Positions 1-6,583 of a stretch of DNA of 10,920 nt are shown one piece after another (the stretch's first letter is position 1; every line of letters starts with the position of its first letter). This DNA comes from Candidatus Magasanikbacteria bacterium RIFCSPHIGHO2_02_FULL_47_14 (GTDB taxonomy: Bacteria > Patescibacteriota > Patescibacteriia > Magasanikbacterales > UBA922): contig MFQB01000007.1 of the NCBI GenBank assembly GCA_001784275.1, positions 1-10,920 on the forward strand, written 5' to 3'. A program made the position numbers and the translations under genes. The notes beneath the pieces were generated by a model. It made no database searches and was not told the DNA's origin. It worked only from the letters and a program-made list of their open reading frames with translations.

Positions 1-798
1 TACTTACAGGCCGTGCCCAAGAAGCCTGAAGATATTTTTCGAGAGATCCAGAGTATTTCTAACGGATCACGAGAGAGTCAAAAAGAACAGGAGCGTTTCG
101 CCGGGCTGTCTCTGCAAAAGAAAGAAATACTGGACCGGGTTGATGCATCACAAGCCCTGAGAACATTTGTTGAGTTTACCGATGATTGTGCGTTTATTCA
201 GGATTGTCGAAAAGAAGCGGTGTTGCGGCTGAACCACTTTATTTTTTTGTATGCAGACGAGTTAGCGAGGCGTTTGGACTTTGATCCCGAACTTATCATG
301 TATCTCATGTTTTTTGAGCTTGAAGACTTTGTGAAAGACCCCGGGCCGTTTCGTCAGATGGCCGAGCGACGAAGAGATGGCGCTTTGTCTCTTTTCGACA
401 AAGATGGATTTGTCATTTTGACAAAAGATGAGCTTACCGATATCGATTTTTCGCCGTTGTTTCACGACTACTCACGTGTTCGTGAAGTAGCTGGCACACC
501 TGCTTCAGTGGGTGTGGCACAAGGTGTTGCGCGCATTGTCCTTGGTGGAGACCAGTTTAAGGACTTTCAAGATGGTGAGATACTTATCACCAACCAGACA
601 ACCCCTGACTTTCTTCCCATCATGCGCCGCGCAGGTGGCATCGTAGCCGAACAAGGGGGCCTGACATCTCACGCAGCGGTCATTTCACGTGAGTTGGGAA
701 TTCCGTGCGTTGTTGGTGTTAAAGATGCCATGCAAATTTTTAAAACAGGAGAAACGGTTTTTGTTGATGCAAAAAAGGGGAGTGTACGAAAGTCATAA
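1..798 (+). CDS. PEP-utilising mobile (swivelling) domain protein, 5' partial
   Basis: The frame is open from the first base, so the true start lies upstream; a GTG at 13 is in frame but is probably internal, because the two downstream paralogues are about 450-470 residues. The N-terminal half is helical and resembles the linker helices that precede the swivelling domain in PEP synthase and rifampicin phosphotransferase. From about base 490 comes the mobile domain: the GEILITNQTTPDF segment, then GGLTSHAAV with the phosphoacceptor His at 670-672, and RELGIPCVVG. In known relatives this His carries phosphate between an ATP-grasp domain and an acceptor site. The Thr-Ser-His order matches pyruvate phosphate dikinase. 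No ATP-grasp domain is visible here; it may lie upstream or in a separate protein. The next gene starts 2 bases after the stop, indicating an operon. Acceptor substrate unknown. Confidence 0.85.
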   Translation, partial: YLQAVPKKPEDIFREIQSISNGSRESQKEQERFAGLSLQKKEILDRVDASQALRTFVEFTDDCAFIQDCRKEAVLRLNHFIFLYADELARRLDFDPELIMYLMFFELEDFVKDPGPFRQMAERRRDGALSLFDKDGFVILTKDELTDIDFSPLFHDYSRVREVAGTPASVGVAQGVARIVLGGDQFKDFQDGEILITNQTTPDFLPIMRRAGGIVAEQGGLTSHAAVISRELGIPCVVGVKDAMQIFKTGETVFVDAKKGSVRKS

Positions 799-800
799 CT

Positions 801-2219
801 ATGCCTCCGCGTCAGTTTAAGAAAATTTATACCAGAACCACCGGCGCACAAGATGTAGAGCTATATGTTGTCCGGCCTACATTTTTGTTGCCAAATACAC
901 CCATGACCGAAATGATATATCTTGGAAAAGATGGAAAGTGGGAGGCATGGTATGTTGAAGATGAATATCTTAAGATGATGCATTCGTATGCGGATAAGGT
1001 CTGTGCAGATGGATGGAATCTGGATGCGCATCTTGTTGCATTTGAAAAAGATCGAGATTACCTCAAAGCCACAACTCATGATTTGGCACAAGTATCTTCT
1101 TCCTTTTCTCCTGAGAAGGCAATAGAAGTGTATCAGAAGTATTCGGACGCCTGGCTGCCATATATAGAGTACATCTGGATTCCCTGGGCGATTACGTTTG
1201 TATTGGATGAGTGGTTTCAGTCAGAACTCGTGAAACGGTACGGTGAAGAGAGAGGAAAAGAGATATATGAAATACTGGCCCGATGTACCAAACCGATTCA
1301 GATGGACCGTTGTATTGAAGAGTTATTGCAATGGAAGATTGATGAAGAGCCAACAGAACAGTTGCGCATTATTCAACAAACCTATGGACACCTCGGTGGT
1401 TACTCTGTGAATGACAGATATTGGAATGAAGATGAGCTGAAAGAGTTGGTGCGTGAGTTTACCGACCCAAAGGCTCGTTTGCACGAAAAGCAGGAGGCTC
1501 GAAAGCTGTCCGCAGAGAACGCTGATCGGATATTCCAGCAACTATATCGTGATGATGTATGGTTTTATGAAGTTGCGCGCACAATTCATGAGTATGTTTT
1601 CCTGCGAACTGAGCGAATAGACATATATAAGTGGGCGGCAGTGAATGCCGGACCATTCTTCCGTGCATTTGAAGAGTATTTTTCATTACCTCCTTTTATT
1701 GGCGGACACCTCACACGAGATGAAGTGCTGAAAGCATTAACAACCGGCGAGGTGCCATCTGCACAAGAAATGGAGGCGCGACTTAAGAAAGAATACGCCA
1801 TTCATTTTCTTCATGGATCCGCCCGTATTATTACAGAAGAAGTAGAACGCGCTGCTCTTTTGAAAGAGCGATTCAAAACGTCGGTAGATATTTCAGGTGT
1901 CTCTTTTTTGCAAGGAAAAGTTGCCTGCACAGGAAAAGTTCAAGGAAAGGCTCGAGTGATTCTGCATCTGAAAGACGTTCCAAAGATGCAGTCGGGCGAG
2001 ATACTTATCTCCAATATGACGCATCCAGATTATATGCCGGCAATTCGTAAGGCAGCGGCGATTGTTACAGATGAAGGCGGCATTGTTTGCCATGCCGCTA
2101 TTATTTCTCGAGAGTTACACATACCCTGTATTGTTGGCACAGACCAGGCAACGCAGGTTTTTAAGACAGGAGATACTGTTGAGGTAGACGCAACACAGGG
2201 GACTGTTCGAAGAATATGA
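801..2219 (+). CDS. PEP-utilising mobile (swivelling) domain protein, second paralogue
   Basis: A 472-residue protein. Residues 1 to about 370 have no motif I recognise and are rich in charged and aromatic helices. The C-terminal 100 residues are a PEP-synthase-type swivelling domain: GEILISNMTHPDY, GGIVCHAAI with phosphoacceptor His431, and RELHIPCIVG. The residues before the His are Val-Cys, whereas the flanking paralogues have Thr-Ser. The Thr two positions before the His is the one targeted by regulatory kinases of PPDK and PEP synthase, so that type of control would be impossible here. The ATG lies 2 bases after the previous stop, and the stop overlaps the next start as ATGA, so the genes are probably translationally coupled. 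A role in phosphotransfer is inferred from the domain; substrate and phosphate donor are unknown. Confidence 0.85.
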   Translation: MPPRQFKKIYTRTTGAQDVELYVVRPTFLLPNTPMTEMIYLGKDGKWEAWYVEDEYLKMMHSYADKVCADGWNLDAHLVAFEKDRDYLKATTHDLAQVSSSFSPEKAIEVYQKYSDAWLPYIEYIWIPWAITFVLDEWFQSELVKRYGEERGKEIYEILARCTKPIQMDRCIEELLQWKIDEEPTEQLRIIQQTYGHLGGYSVNDRYWNEDELKELVREFTDPKARLHEKQEARKLSAENADRIFQQLYRDDVWFYEVARTIHEYVFLRTERIDIYKWAAVNAGPFFRAFEEYFSLPPFIGGHLTRDEVLKALTTGEVPSAQEMEARLKKEYAIHFLHGSARIITEEVERAALLKERFKTSVDISGVSFLQGKVACTGKVQGKARVILHLKDVPKMQSGEILISNMTHPDYMPAIRKAAAIVTDEGGIVCHAAIISRELHIPCIVGTDQATQVFKTGDTVEVDATQGTVRRI

Positions 2220-3580
2220 AAATTCCTGATCATCTTGTTATCTCTCATCAAGCAGTTCGCAAGTGTTTCTTTTTATTTCGATATATCACGACAGCCTATT
2301 GTCAAAAGTGGTTTACATTTTTTGATAATAAAGGATGTGCTGTCATAACCTATACCAAAGACGACTTGACTGAATGGGCCTTCGTCTTTTCATCTCAACA
2401 AGAATATCAAGAACAACCACATATTTTTTACCAATATTTTTTGCGTGAAAAAGTGATCGACCGGTTTACAGCAGATATCCACGCTCGGTATGACGCTACG
2501 ATGAAAGAGTGGAAACAACTGGAGCCTGTGGAGACCATGACACAAGAGCAGTTGCTTGCATATTATAACCAGGCAGTTAATTATTTTGGGCATGCTGTAC
2601 GCGGCATGATGACGCTCCGCTTAGGCGATCTTGTGAACTTGCCAATGATACAAAAACAAATACCTGATAGTGACTTGCTTGCCTCTATCTGTGCCCCCAC
2701 AAAGATGAGTTACTCGCTAGAAGAGGAGATCGAATTTTTAGAGACGACCGATGTGGAGCGGCACGCTCAAAAGTGGCAGTGGAGTTCGCTAGGTTATTTT
2801 TTTGAAGAGCCGTTATCACTGCAATACTATCTTCAAAGAAAAAAAGATATACAGGACCAGTTAGCGCGTGCGCATGCTTTAAGAGAAGAACTTGAACGTC
2901 GGGAGCAGCAACAAAAAGAACAAGTAGCATCATTATCACCAGATACACAATGGCTGGTATACAATATTCAAGAGGCGGCGGCAGCCAAGGATTTTTTAAA
3001 AAGAGTTCTTATTGAGTTTCGATATTATGCCGAACAAGTATTTCAAGAAATTGCGCGGCGCTTTGAGGTTGAAATTTTTTATTACACACCGGAGGAAGTT
3101 GAGTTGTTATTTAAAAACGGTACACGAGTGGAAGACGCAATAATTCGGCAACGTCATGAGTTATGTATTACATACCCGAAGAAAGATGCAACTGAGATAT
3201 ATTATGGAGCAGATGTTCAAGAGATTGAAAAAAAATATTTTGCCCATGATGCCGACAATGCAAGTGAGTGGAGTGGGAGAATAGCACAAACTGGCGTAGG
3301 AAAAGGAGCGGTGAGGATACTTTTGCCAGGTGGTGATCTTTCATCTTTTTGTGATGGCGAAGTTCTTGTCACAAATAATACCACGCCAAGTTTTGTTCCA
3401 ATTATGCGTCGTGCAGCAGCGATTGTTGCCGAAGAGGGCGGTTTGACTTCTCATACGGCTGTGGTTTCTCGCGAGTTGGGAGTTCCGTGTGTTGTGGGAG
3501 TTGCCGGAGCGACTCAAATTCTTCGCAACGGGCAAATAATCGAAGTTGACGCAAACATGGGTATTGTGAGAAAGTTGTAG
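2216..3580 (+). CDS. PEP-utilising mobile (swivelling) domain protein, third paralogue
   Basis: A 454-residue protein starting inside the ATGA overlap with the preceding gene. The N-terminal 350 residues are mostly helical, with a charged coiled-coil-like stretch around residues 205-235 (Glu/Arg/Gln-rich). A helical segment near residues 265-305 ending in YYTPEEVELLF resembles the helices preceding the mobile domain in PEP-synthase-like enzymes. The swivelling domain occupies about residues 350-454, with GEVLVTNNTTPSF, GGLTSHTAV (phosphoacceptor His413) and RELGVPCVVG. The last residues (GIVRKL) echo the ends of the other two paralogues (GSVRKS, GTVRRI). No ATP-grasp domain is present. It is the third tandem copy, but its N-terminal region is clearly different from the second copy, so the array looks diversified rather than recently duplicated. 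Function beyond phosphohistidine chemistry is unknown. Confidence 0.85.
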   Translation: MKIPDHLVISHQAVRKCFFLFRYITTAYCQKWFTFFDNKGCAVITYTKDDLTEWAFVFSSQQEYQEQPHIFYQYFLREKVIDRFTADIHARYDATMKEWKQLEPVETMTQEQLLAYYNQAVNYFGHAVRGMMTLRLGDLVNLPMIQKQIPDSDLLASICAPTKMSYSLEEEIEFLETTDVERHAQKWQWSSLGYFFEEPLSLQYYLQRKKDIQDQLARAHALREELERREQQQKEQVASLSPDTQWLVYNIQEAAAAKDFLKRVLIEFRYYAEQVFQEIARRFEVEIFYYTPEEVELLFKNGTRVEDAIIRQRHELCITYPKKDATEIYYGADVQEIEKKYFAHDADNASEWSGRIAQTGVGKGAVRILLPGGDLSSFCDGEVLVTNNTTPSFVPIMRRAAAIVAEEGGLTSHTAVVSRELGVPCVVGVAGATQILRNGQIIEVDANMGIVRKL

Positions 3581-3589
3581 TATTATATT
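3581..3589 (+). promoter_or_regulatory. possible AT-rich -10 element before the carbamoyltransferase gene
   Basis: Overlapping TATTAT (3581-3586) and TATATT (3584-3589) lie directly after the preceding stop and 10-13 bases before the ATG. No convincing -35 box and no Shine-Dalgarno sequence are visible. If used, the transcript would be nearly leaderless, as for other genes here. The gene may equally be read only from the upstream operon. Confidence 0.25.
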
Positions 3590-3598
3590 TACTTTTTT

Positions 3599-4546
3599 AT
3601 GCCCAAACGTGACTTTGTCCACACAACAGACTTTAGCAAGGAAGATTACTTTGAGATCTTTCGACGCATGAAAATTTTTGACGACGGCATAAAGGCCGGA
3701 AGAGACTTTAGCGACTTGCTTCGTGGAAAAGTTTTGGCAAGTATGTTTTTGAAAGAGAGTACTCGAACCATGACCGCGTTTCAGTCGGGAGTTATCCGCC
3801 TGGGCGGAGGGTGGACCGGGTTGACCGGTGTCCAAGGCACGTATCTTGGAACCGGCGAAGAGGATATCGGTGATATCGTACGGTCTATCGCCGAGGTGAG
3901 CGATGTCATGGCGCTCCGTTATAACGACTGTGATCCACAAGCTCTTGCAAAGATGATTCACATCCCGCTTATCAATGCCATGTGCGGTGGTGAAGAACAC
4001 GCATCAGGCGCCATTTCTTTGGCCTACCCCATGTTTAAACGCTGGGGAACATTTGAAGGAAAAAAGATTGGCATGTATGGGATGGTAAGTTCGTCGCGAC
4101 CAATGAAAGCGGTTCTCAGCGCACTCGGCACATTTGGAGTCAGGTTTTTGATCGACCCGGTTGTAGATGTTTTCCGTGCACCAGATCACATTGAACAGTT
4201 AACCCAAGAACGGGGCGGTTCAATCGCCTATGCTCCGATTGATGAGTGGATTGCAGATGTTGATGGCCTGATTTGGGTGGAAGGACTTCCACAAACCGGA
4301 GAGCCGCAGAAGAATGTTGACGCCTTTAACAAGGCATTCCACCAATTTTCTTTGGAAGATACAACCCGAATTCGGCCCGACTGTTTATTTCAGGCTGTCA
4401 CACCACGGAAGACAACCGACGGCAGATTAACTATGTCAGAGGACGTAGATAACCACCCCCAAAATATAACCTGGGAGGTTTTGAATGGATTCCAGTTTAA
4501 CGCAATGGCATTGATGACATATCTGCTTGGTGTTGAGGTGAAGTAA
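3599..4546 (+). CDS. divergent aspartate/ornithine carbamoyltransferase-family protein
   Basis: A 315-residue protein, near the length of an ATCase catalytic chain (about 310). The carbamoyl-phosphate site is preserved: Ser54-Thr55-Arg56-Thr57 (STRT), Arg107 and His134, and Arg167 falls where ATCase has its aspartate-site Arg. The rest of the active site departs from ATCase. The HPTQ signature is HASG (134-137), the 80s-loop SLGKKGE region reads YLGTGEE with no Lys84 equivalent, the MTRVQ segment is WVEGLPQ with the Arg lost, and HPLPR is AVTPR. The C-terminus (MALMTYLLG) still matches the family. It sits 18 bases after the swivelling-domain genes, with no pyrI, pyrC or arginine-pathway gene nearby. 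The fold assignment is secure. Classical pyrB activity is uncertain and another acceptor is possible, so no symbol is given. Confidence 0.8.
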   Translation: MPKRDFVHTTDFSKEDYFEIFRRMKIFDDGIKAGRDFSDLLRGKVLASMFLKESTRTMTAFQSGVIRLGGGWTGLTGVQGTYLGTGEEDIGDIVRSIAEVSDVMALRYNDCDPQALAKMIHIPLINAMCGGEEHASGAISLAYPMFKRWGTFEGKKIGMYGMVSSSRPMKAVLSALGTFGVRFLIDPVVDVFRAPDHIEQLTQERGGSIAYAPIDEWIADVDGLIWVEGLPQTGEPQKNVDAFNKAFHQFSLEDTTRIRPDCLFQAVTPRKTTDGRLTMSEDVDNHPQNITWEVLNGFQFNAMALMTYLLGVEVK

Positions 4547-4562
4547 AACAAAATTTACAAGA

Positions 4563-4591
4563 TTGACAAAAACACCGTTTTCTGCTAGATT
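4563..4591 (+). promoter_or_regulatory. sigma70-type promoter of the amidohydrolase gene
   Basis: TTGACA (4563-4568) is followed after 17 bases by TAGATT (4586-4591), with a TG one base before the -10 box (extended -10). Transcription would start near 4598, giving a leader of about 57 bases. A second extended -10-like element, TGCTATAAG, lies at 4606-4614 without a matching -35. Confidence 0.65.
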
Positions 4592-4606
4592 ACGGTGTTT
4601 TCTTTT
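4569..4606 (+). terminator. hairpin terminator of the region 1 operon
   Basis: The stem AAAACACCGT (4569-4578) pairs with ACGGTGTTTT (4592-4601), with a 13-base loop, followed by a T-rich run (TTTTCTTTT, about 4598-4606). It lies about 20 bases after the carbamoyltransferase stop. It overlaps the spacer and -10 box of the next promoter. Confidence 0.6.
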
Positions 4607-4615
4607 GCTATAAGT

Positions 4616-4636
4616 AAGAGCGAGAGAAACGCTCTT
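4616..4636 (+). promoter_or_regulatory. 5'UTR hairpin before the amidohydrolase
   Basis: AAGAGCG (4616-4622) and CGCTCTT (4630-4636) form a perfect 7-bp stem with a 7-base loop (AGAGAAA), ending 6 bases before the Shine-Dalgarno sequence AGGAGA (4643-4648). It could stabilise the mRNA end or affect ribosome access. The TTTT that follows gives a weak attenuator-like appearance. Confidence 0.45.
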
Positions 4637-4654
4637 TTCCACAGGAGAGAAACG

Positions 4655-6166
4655 ATGGCGACGCGGATGTTTTTGAATGGTGGCGTCTACAGCATGGCCG
4701 ACAGCGGTCGGCTCGACGCACGAGTCGAGGGACTGACGATCGATCCGGTCGACGGCCGGGTCCTGGCTGTCGGGCCGCAATGTGGCCCGGTGGCGGCCTC
4801 TGATGTCCTCCAGCTCCCGGCCGGCGCGGTCATCGTGCCCGGTCTCCACGACCGCCACACCCACTGGCTGTTCGCGCTCTTCGCGAACGCCGTGGTGCTC
4901 GGCGGGGTGAAGACTTTGGCCGAGGCCGCGGCGCGGATCGAGGCCCAGCTTGCGGAGCAGGCGACCGGTTGGGTCGTCGCGACCGGGTGGAACACCGGGT
5001 TGCTGCCCGCCGGCCTGCTGACGCAGAGCTGGCTCGATAGCATCGTGAAGGGCCGCAAGGCGATCATCTTCGACCAGAGCTTCCACGGCGCGTTGATCTC
5101 CAGCACCCTCGCGAAGGAGATCGTGTCCAAGTTCCCGCGCGAAGCCATCGGCTCCTACCACGACGGGGTCATCCACGAGCAGTACGTGATGCTCGCGATG
5201 GCGTGGATGGAGCTGGACGACTGGACCCTCAAGGCCGCGCTCCTGCAACGGCAGATTATCATGGGGAGGGTCGGCTTCACGCGAATCACGGACATGGGCG
5301 TCATGGGCTTCCCGCTCCTGCACGCCCTGCAGGACATCTACCGGCGCGGACTCATGATCTTGCCCTGCGACTTCGCGGTGCAGCCGTGGATGCTGCGGGA
5401 AGACCCGCTCCTCAGCGCCACCTCGGCCAGTGTTTTGCACTTTCAGCTCCGCTGGCTCAAGGAGTTCGCCGACGGCGCGTTCGGGAACCGGCTGGCCTGC
5501 ATGTGTGGGCACCACCGGTACAGCGACGGACAGGGCGGCAAGCTCCTGCTCGACGAGCGCCGGTACGTCGATGACGTGCTCCTCGCGCGCGAGCGGGGGA
5601 TCGACCAGTTCGCGATCCACTGCATCGGCTGCGCAGCGTGCGAGGCGGCCTCCACCGCCTTCGGCACGGTGATGCAGCGTCTGAATGGCGAATCCTCGGG
5701 GTGTACCTTCTCCTTTGAGCACTTCGAGACCGTGCACCCGAAGCTCATCGAGCACGTCGCGCGGCTCCAGAGGGCGCACGTCCGGATCGAGGTCTGCTCC
5801 CAGCCCGGTTTCCTCAGCGACCTCACAGATTACACCGATCGGCTCGCGGCCCACGTCATGGCGCGGATCAATCCGTACGGTGACTTCCGCAAGGAGGGTC
5901 TGGCGTGGAGGGCCGGGACGGACGGCGCCATCACGGGCGACGACCCCTGGGGCGGGATGGCGCTCGCAGTCAACCGCGGCGGTGAGCAAACGATTACGGT
6001 GCCGGAGATTATGGGCACCTTCATCGACGCGCCGCTCGCGGTCAACGGTCCGGCCACCTTCCTCATCCTGGATCGCGACCCGTTCGCGCACCTGGAACAG
6101 CTCGGCCAGGTTCAGGTCCTCGAGACCTGGATCGAGGGGCGCATGGTCTTCCACCGCCGCAACTGA
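4655..6166 (+). CDS. YtcJ-type metal-dependent amidohydrolase (amidohydrolase family 3)
   Basis: A 503-residue protein from the ATG at 4655, chosen because AGGAGA lies 6 bases upstream; the in-frame ATG at 4595 would lie within the terminator hairpin. Visible metal-site elements are PGLHDRHTH (His68, His70), Lys269 in WLKEFADGAFGNR, His322 in AIHCIGC, His356 in FSFEHFE and Asp423 in AGTDGAI. These match the order of the YtcJ/NfdA-like family, which hydrolyses amide or formamide bonds; the substrate here is unknown. The family signature HAIGD reads HCIGC. The segment between the Asp motif and the C-terminal LILDRDPF strand seems shorter than usual. There is no signal peptide, so it should be cytoplasmic. 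The gene is far richer in GC than its flanks (77% and 68% in two sampled 60-base lines, against 45% in the acylphosphatase gene), which suggests acquisition from a GC-rich donor. Confidence 0.85.
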   Translation: MATRMFLNGGVYSMADSGRLDARVEGLTIDPVDGRVLAVGPQCGPVAASDVLQLPAGAVIVPGLHDRHTHWLFALFANAVVLGGVKTLAEAAARIEAQLAEQATGWVVATGWNTGLLPAGLLTQSWLDSIVKGRKAIIFDQSFHGALISSTLAKEIVSKFPREAIGSYHDGVIHEQYVMLAMAWMELDDWTLKAALLQRQIIMGRVGFTRITDMGVMGFPLLHALQDIYRRGLMILPCDFAVQPWMLREDPLLSATSASVLHFQLRWLKEFADGAFGNRLACMCGHHRYSDGQGGKLLLDERRYVDDVLLARERGIDQFAIHCIGCAACEAASTAFGTVMQRLNGESSGCTFSFEHFETVHPKLIEHVARLQRAHVRIEVCSQPGFLSDLTDYTDRLAAHVMARINPYGDFRKEGLAWRAGTDGAITGDDPWGGMALAVNRGGEQTITVPEIMGTFIDAPLAVNGPATFLILDRDPFAHLEQLGQVQVLETWIEGRMVFHRRN

Positions 6167-6203
6167 CGCGGCGTGGTGCGTATCTCTCGGAGGGGTTTTC
6201 AAA

Positions 6204-6254
6204 AGGGCGGTTGGCGGTCACCATAGGTGACCAGTTCCAGCCGCCCTGTTTCAT
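6204..6254 (+). terminator. strong hairpin terminator after the amidohydrolase
   Basis: An outer stem AGGGCGGTTGG (6204-6214) pairs with CCAGCCGCCCT (6237-6247, one G-U pair). After a small internal loop, an inner stem GGTCACC (6216-6222) pairs with GGTGACC (6226-6232) around the loop ATA. A short T-rich tail (GTTTCATT) follows. Its GC-rich stem ends the high-GC block. Confidence 0.65.
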
Positions 6255-6256
6255 TA

Positions 6257-6265
6257 TGTTATAAT
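6257..6265 (+). promoter_or_regulatory. extended -10 promoter of acyP, leaderless
   Basis: TGTTATAAT gives a TG dinucleotide, one base, then a perfect TATAAT (6260-6265). The acylphosphatase ATG begins 7 bases after the hexamer, where transcription should start, so the mRNA is probably leaderless. No -35 consensus is visible because the terminator hairpin lies there. Confidence 0.65.
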
Positions 6266-6271
6266 TGCAAC

Positions 6272-6544
6272 ATGCACCATCTGACACTCACAATCCATGG
6301 CAAAGTCCAAGGCGTTTGGTTTCGGGCTCAGACTAAAAAGAAGGCCGACGCACTCAGGCTTGTTGGTTATGCAAAAAATAACCCGGATGGGAGTGTTACT
6401 GTTGTTGCAGAAGGGGATAAAGACGCACTCCTTCATCTTTTGGCATTTTGTCATATTGGATCACCGGCTGCTCATGTTGAATCAATTGAAGAACATTGGG
6501 AAAAAATAAAGGAACGACAATATAAGGACTTTGAAATAAAATAA
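6272..6544 (+). CDS. acyP: acylphosphatase
   Basis: A 90-residue protein with the usual length and fold signature of acylphosphatase (EC 3.6.1.7), which hydrolyses acyl phosphates such as acetyl or carbamoyl phosphate in the cytoplasm. Motif 1 is HGKVQGVWFRAQ with the phosphate-binding Arg18; motif 2 is GYAKNNPDGSV with the catalytic Asn36. The start at 6272 is preferred over an in-frame ATG at 6227 because the family alignment begins here and a perfect extended -10 ends 6 bases before it. There is no Shine-Dalgarno sequence, and the transcript is predicted leaderless. The stop codon lies inside the terminator stem. The gene is convergent with the cupredoxin lipoprotein gene. Confidence 0.93.
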   Translation: MHHLTLTIHGKVQGVWFRAQTKKKADALRLVGYAKNNPDGSVTVVAEGDKDALLHLLAFCHIGSPAAHVESIEEHWEKIKERQYKDFEIK

Positions 6545-6565
6545 CCCCGACTGAGTCGGGGTTAT
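6541..6565. terminator. bidirectional terminator between acyP and the cupredoxin gene
   Basis: ATAACCCCGAC, loop TGA, GTCGGGGTTAT: an 11-bp perfect stem with A/T-rich flanks on both sides, placed between two convergent genes. It contains the acyP stop codon. The 15-base core CCCGACTGAGTCGGG recurs at 8362-8376. Confidence 0.8.
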
Positions 6566-6583
6566 TTGTATTGTTTGATGCAA

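Noticed and set aside
3341..4000. 219-residue minus-strand ORF
   Set aside because: Antisense to the third swivelling-domain gene and the carbamoyltransferase, both with clear conserved motifs; its product has no recognisable motif.
4436..6202. 588-residue minus-strand ORF opposite the amidohydrolase
   Set aside because: A shadow of the GC-rich gene: charged, low-complexity Arg/Glu/Pro/His protein with no domain, spanning a terminator and promoter, while the + strand encodes a complete amidohydrolase.
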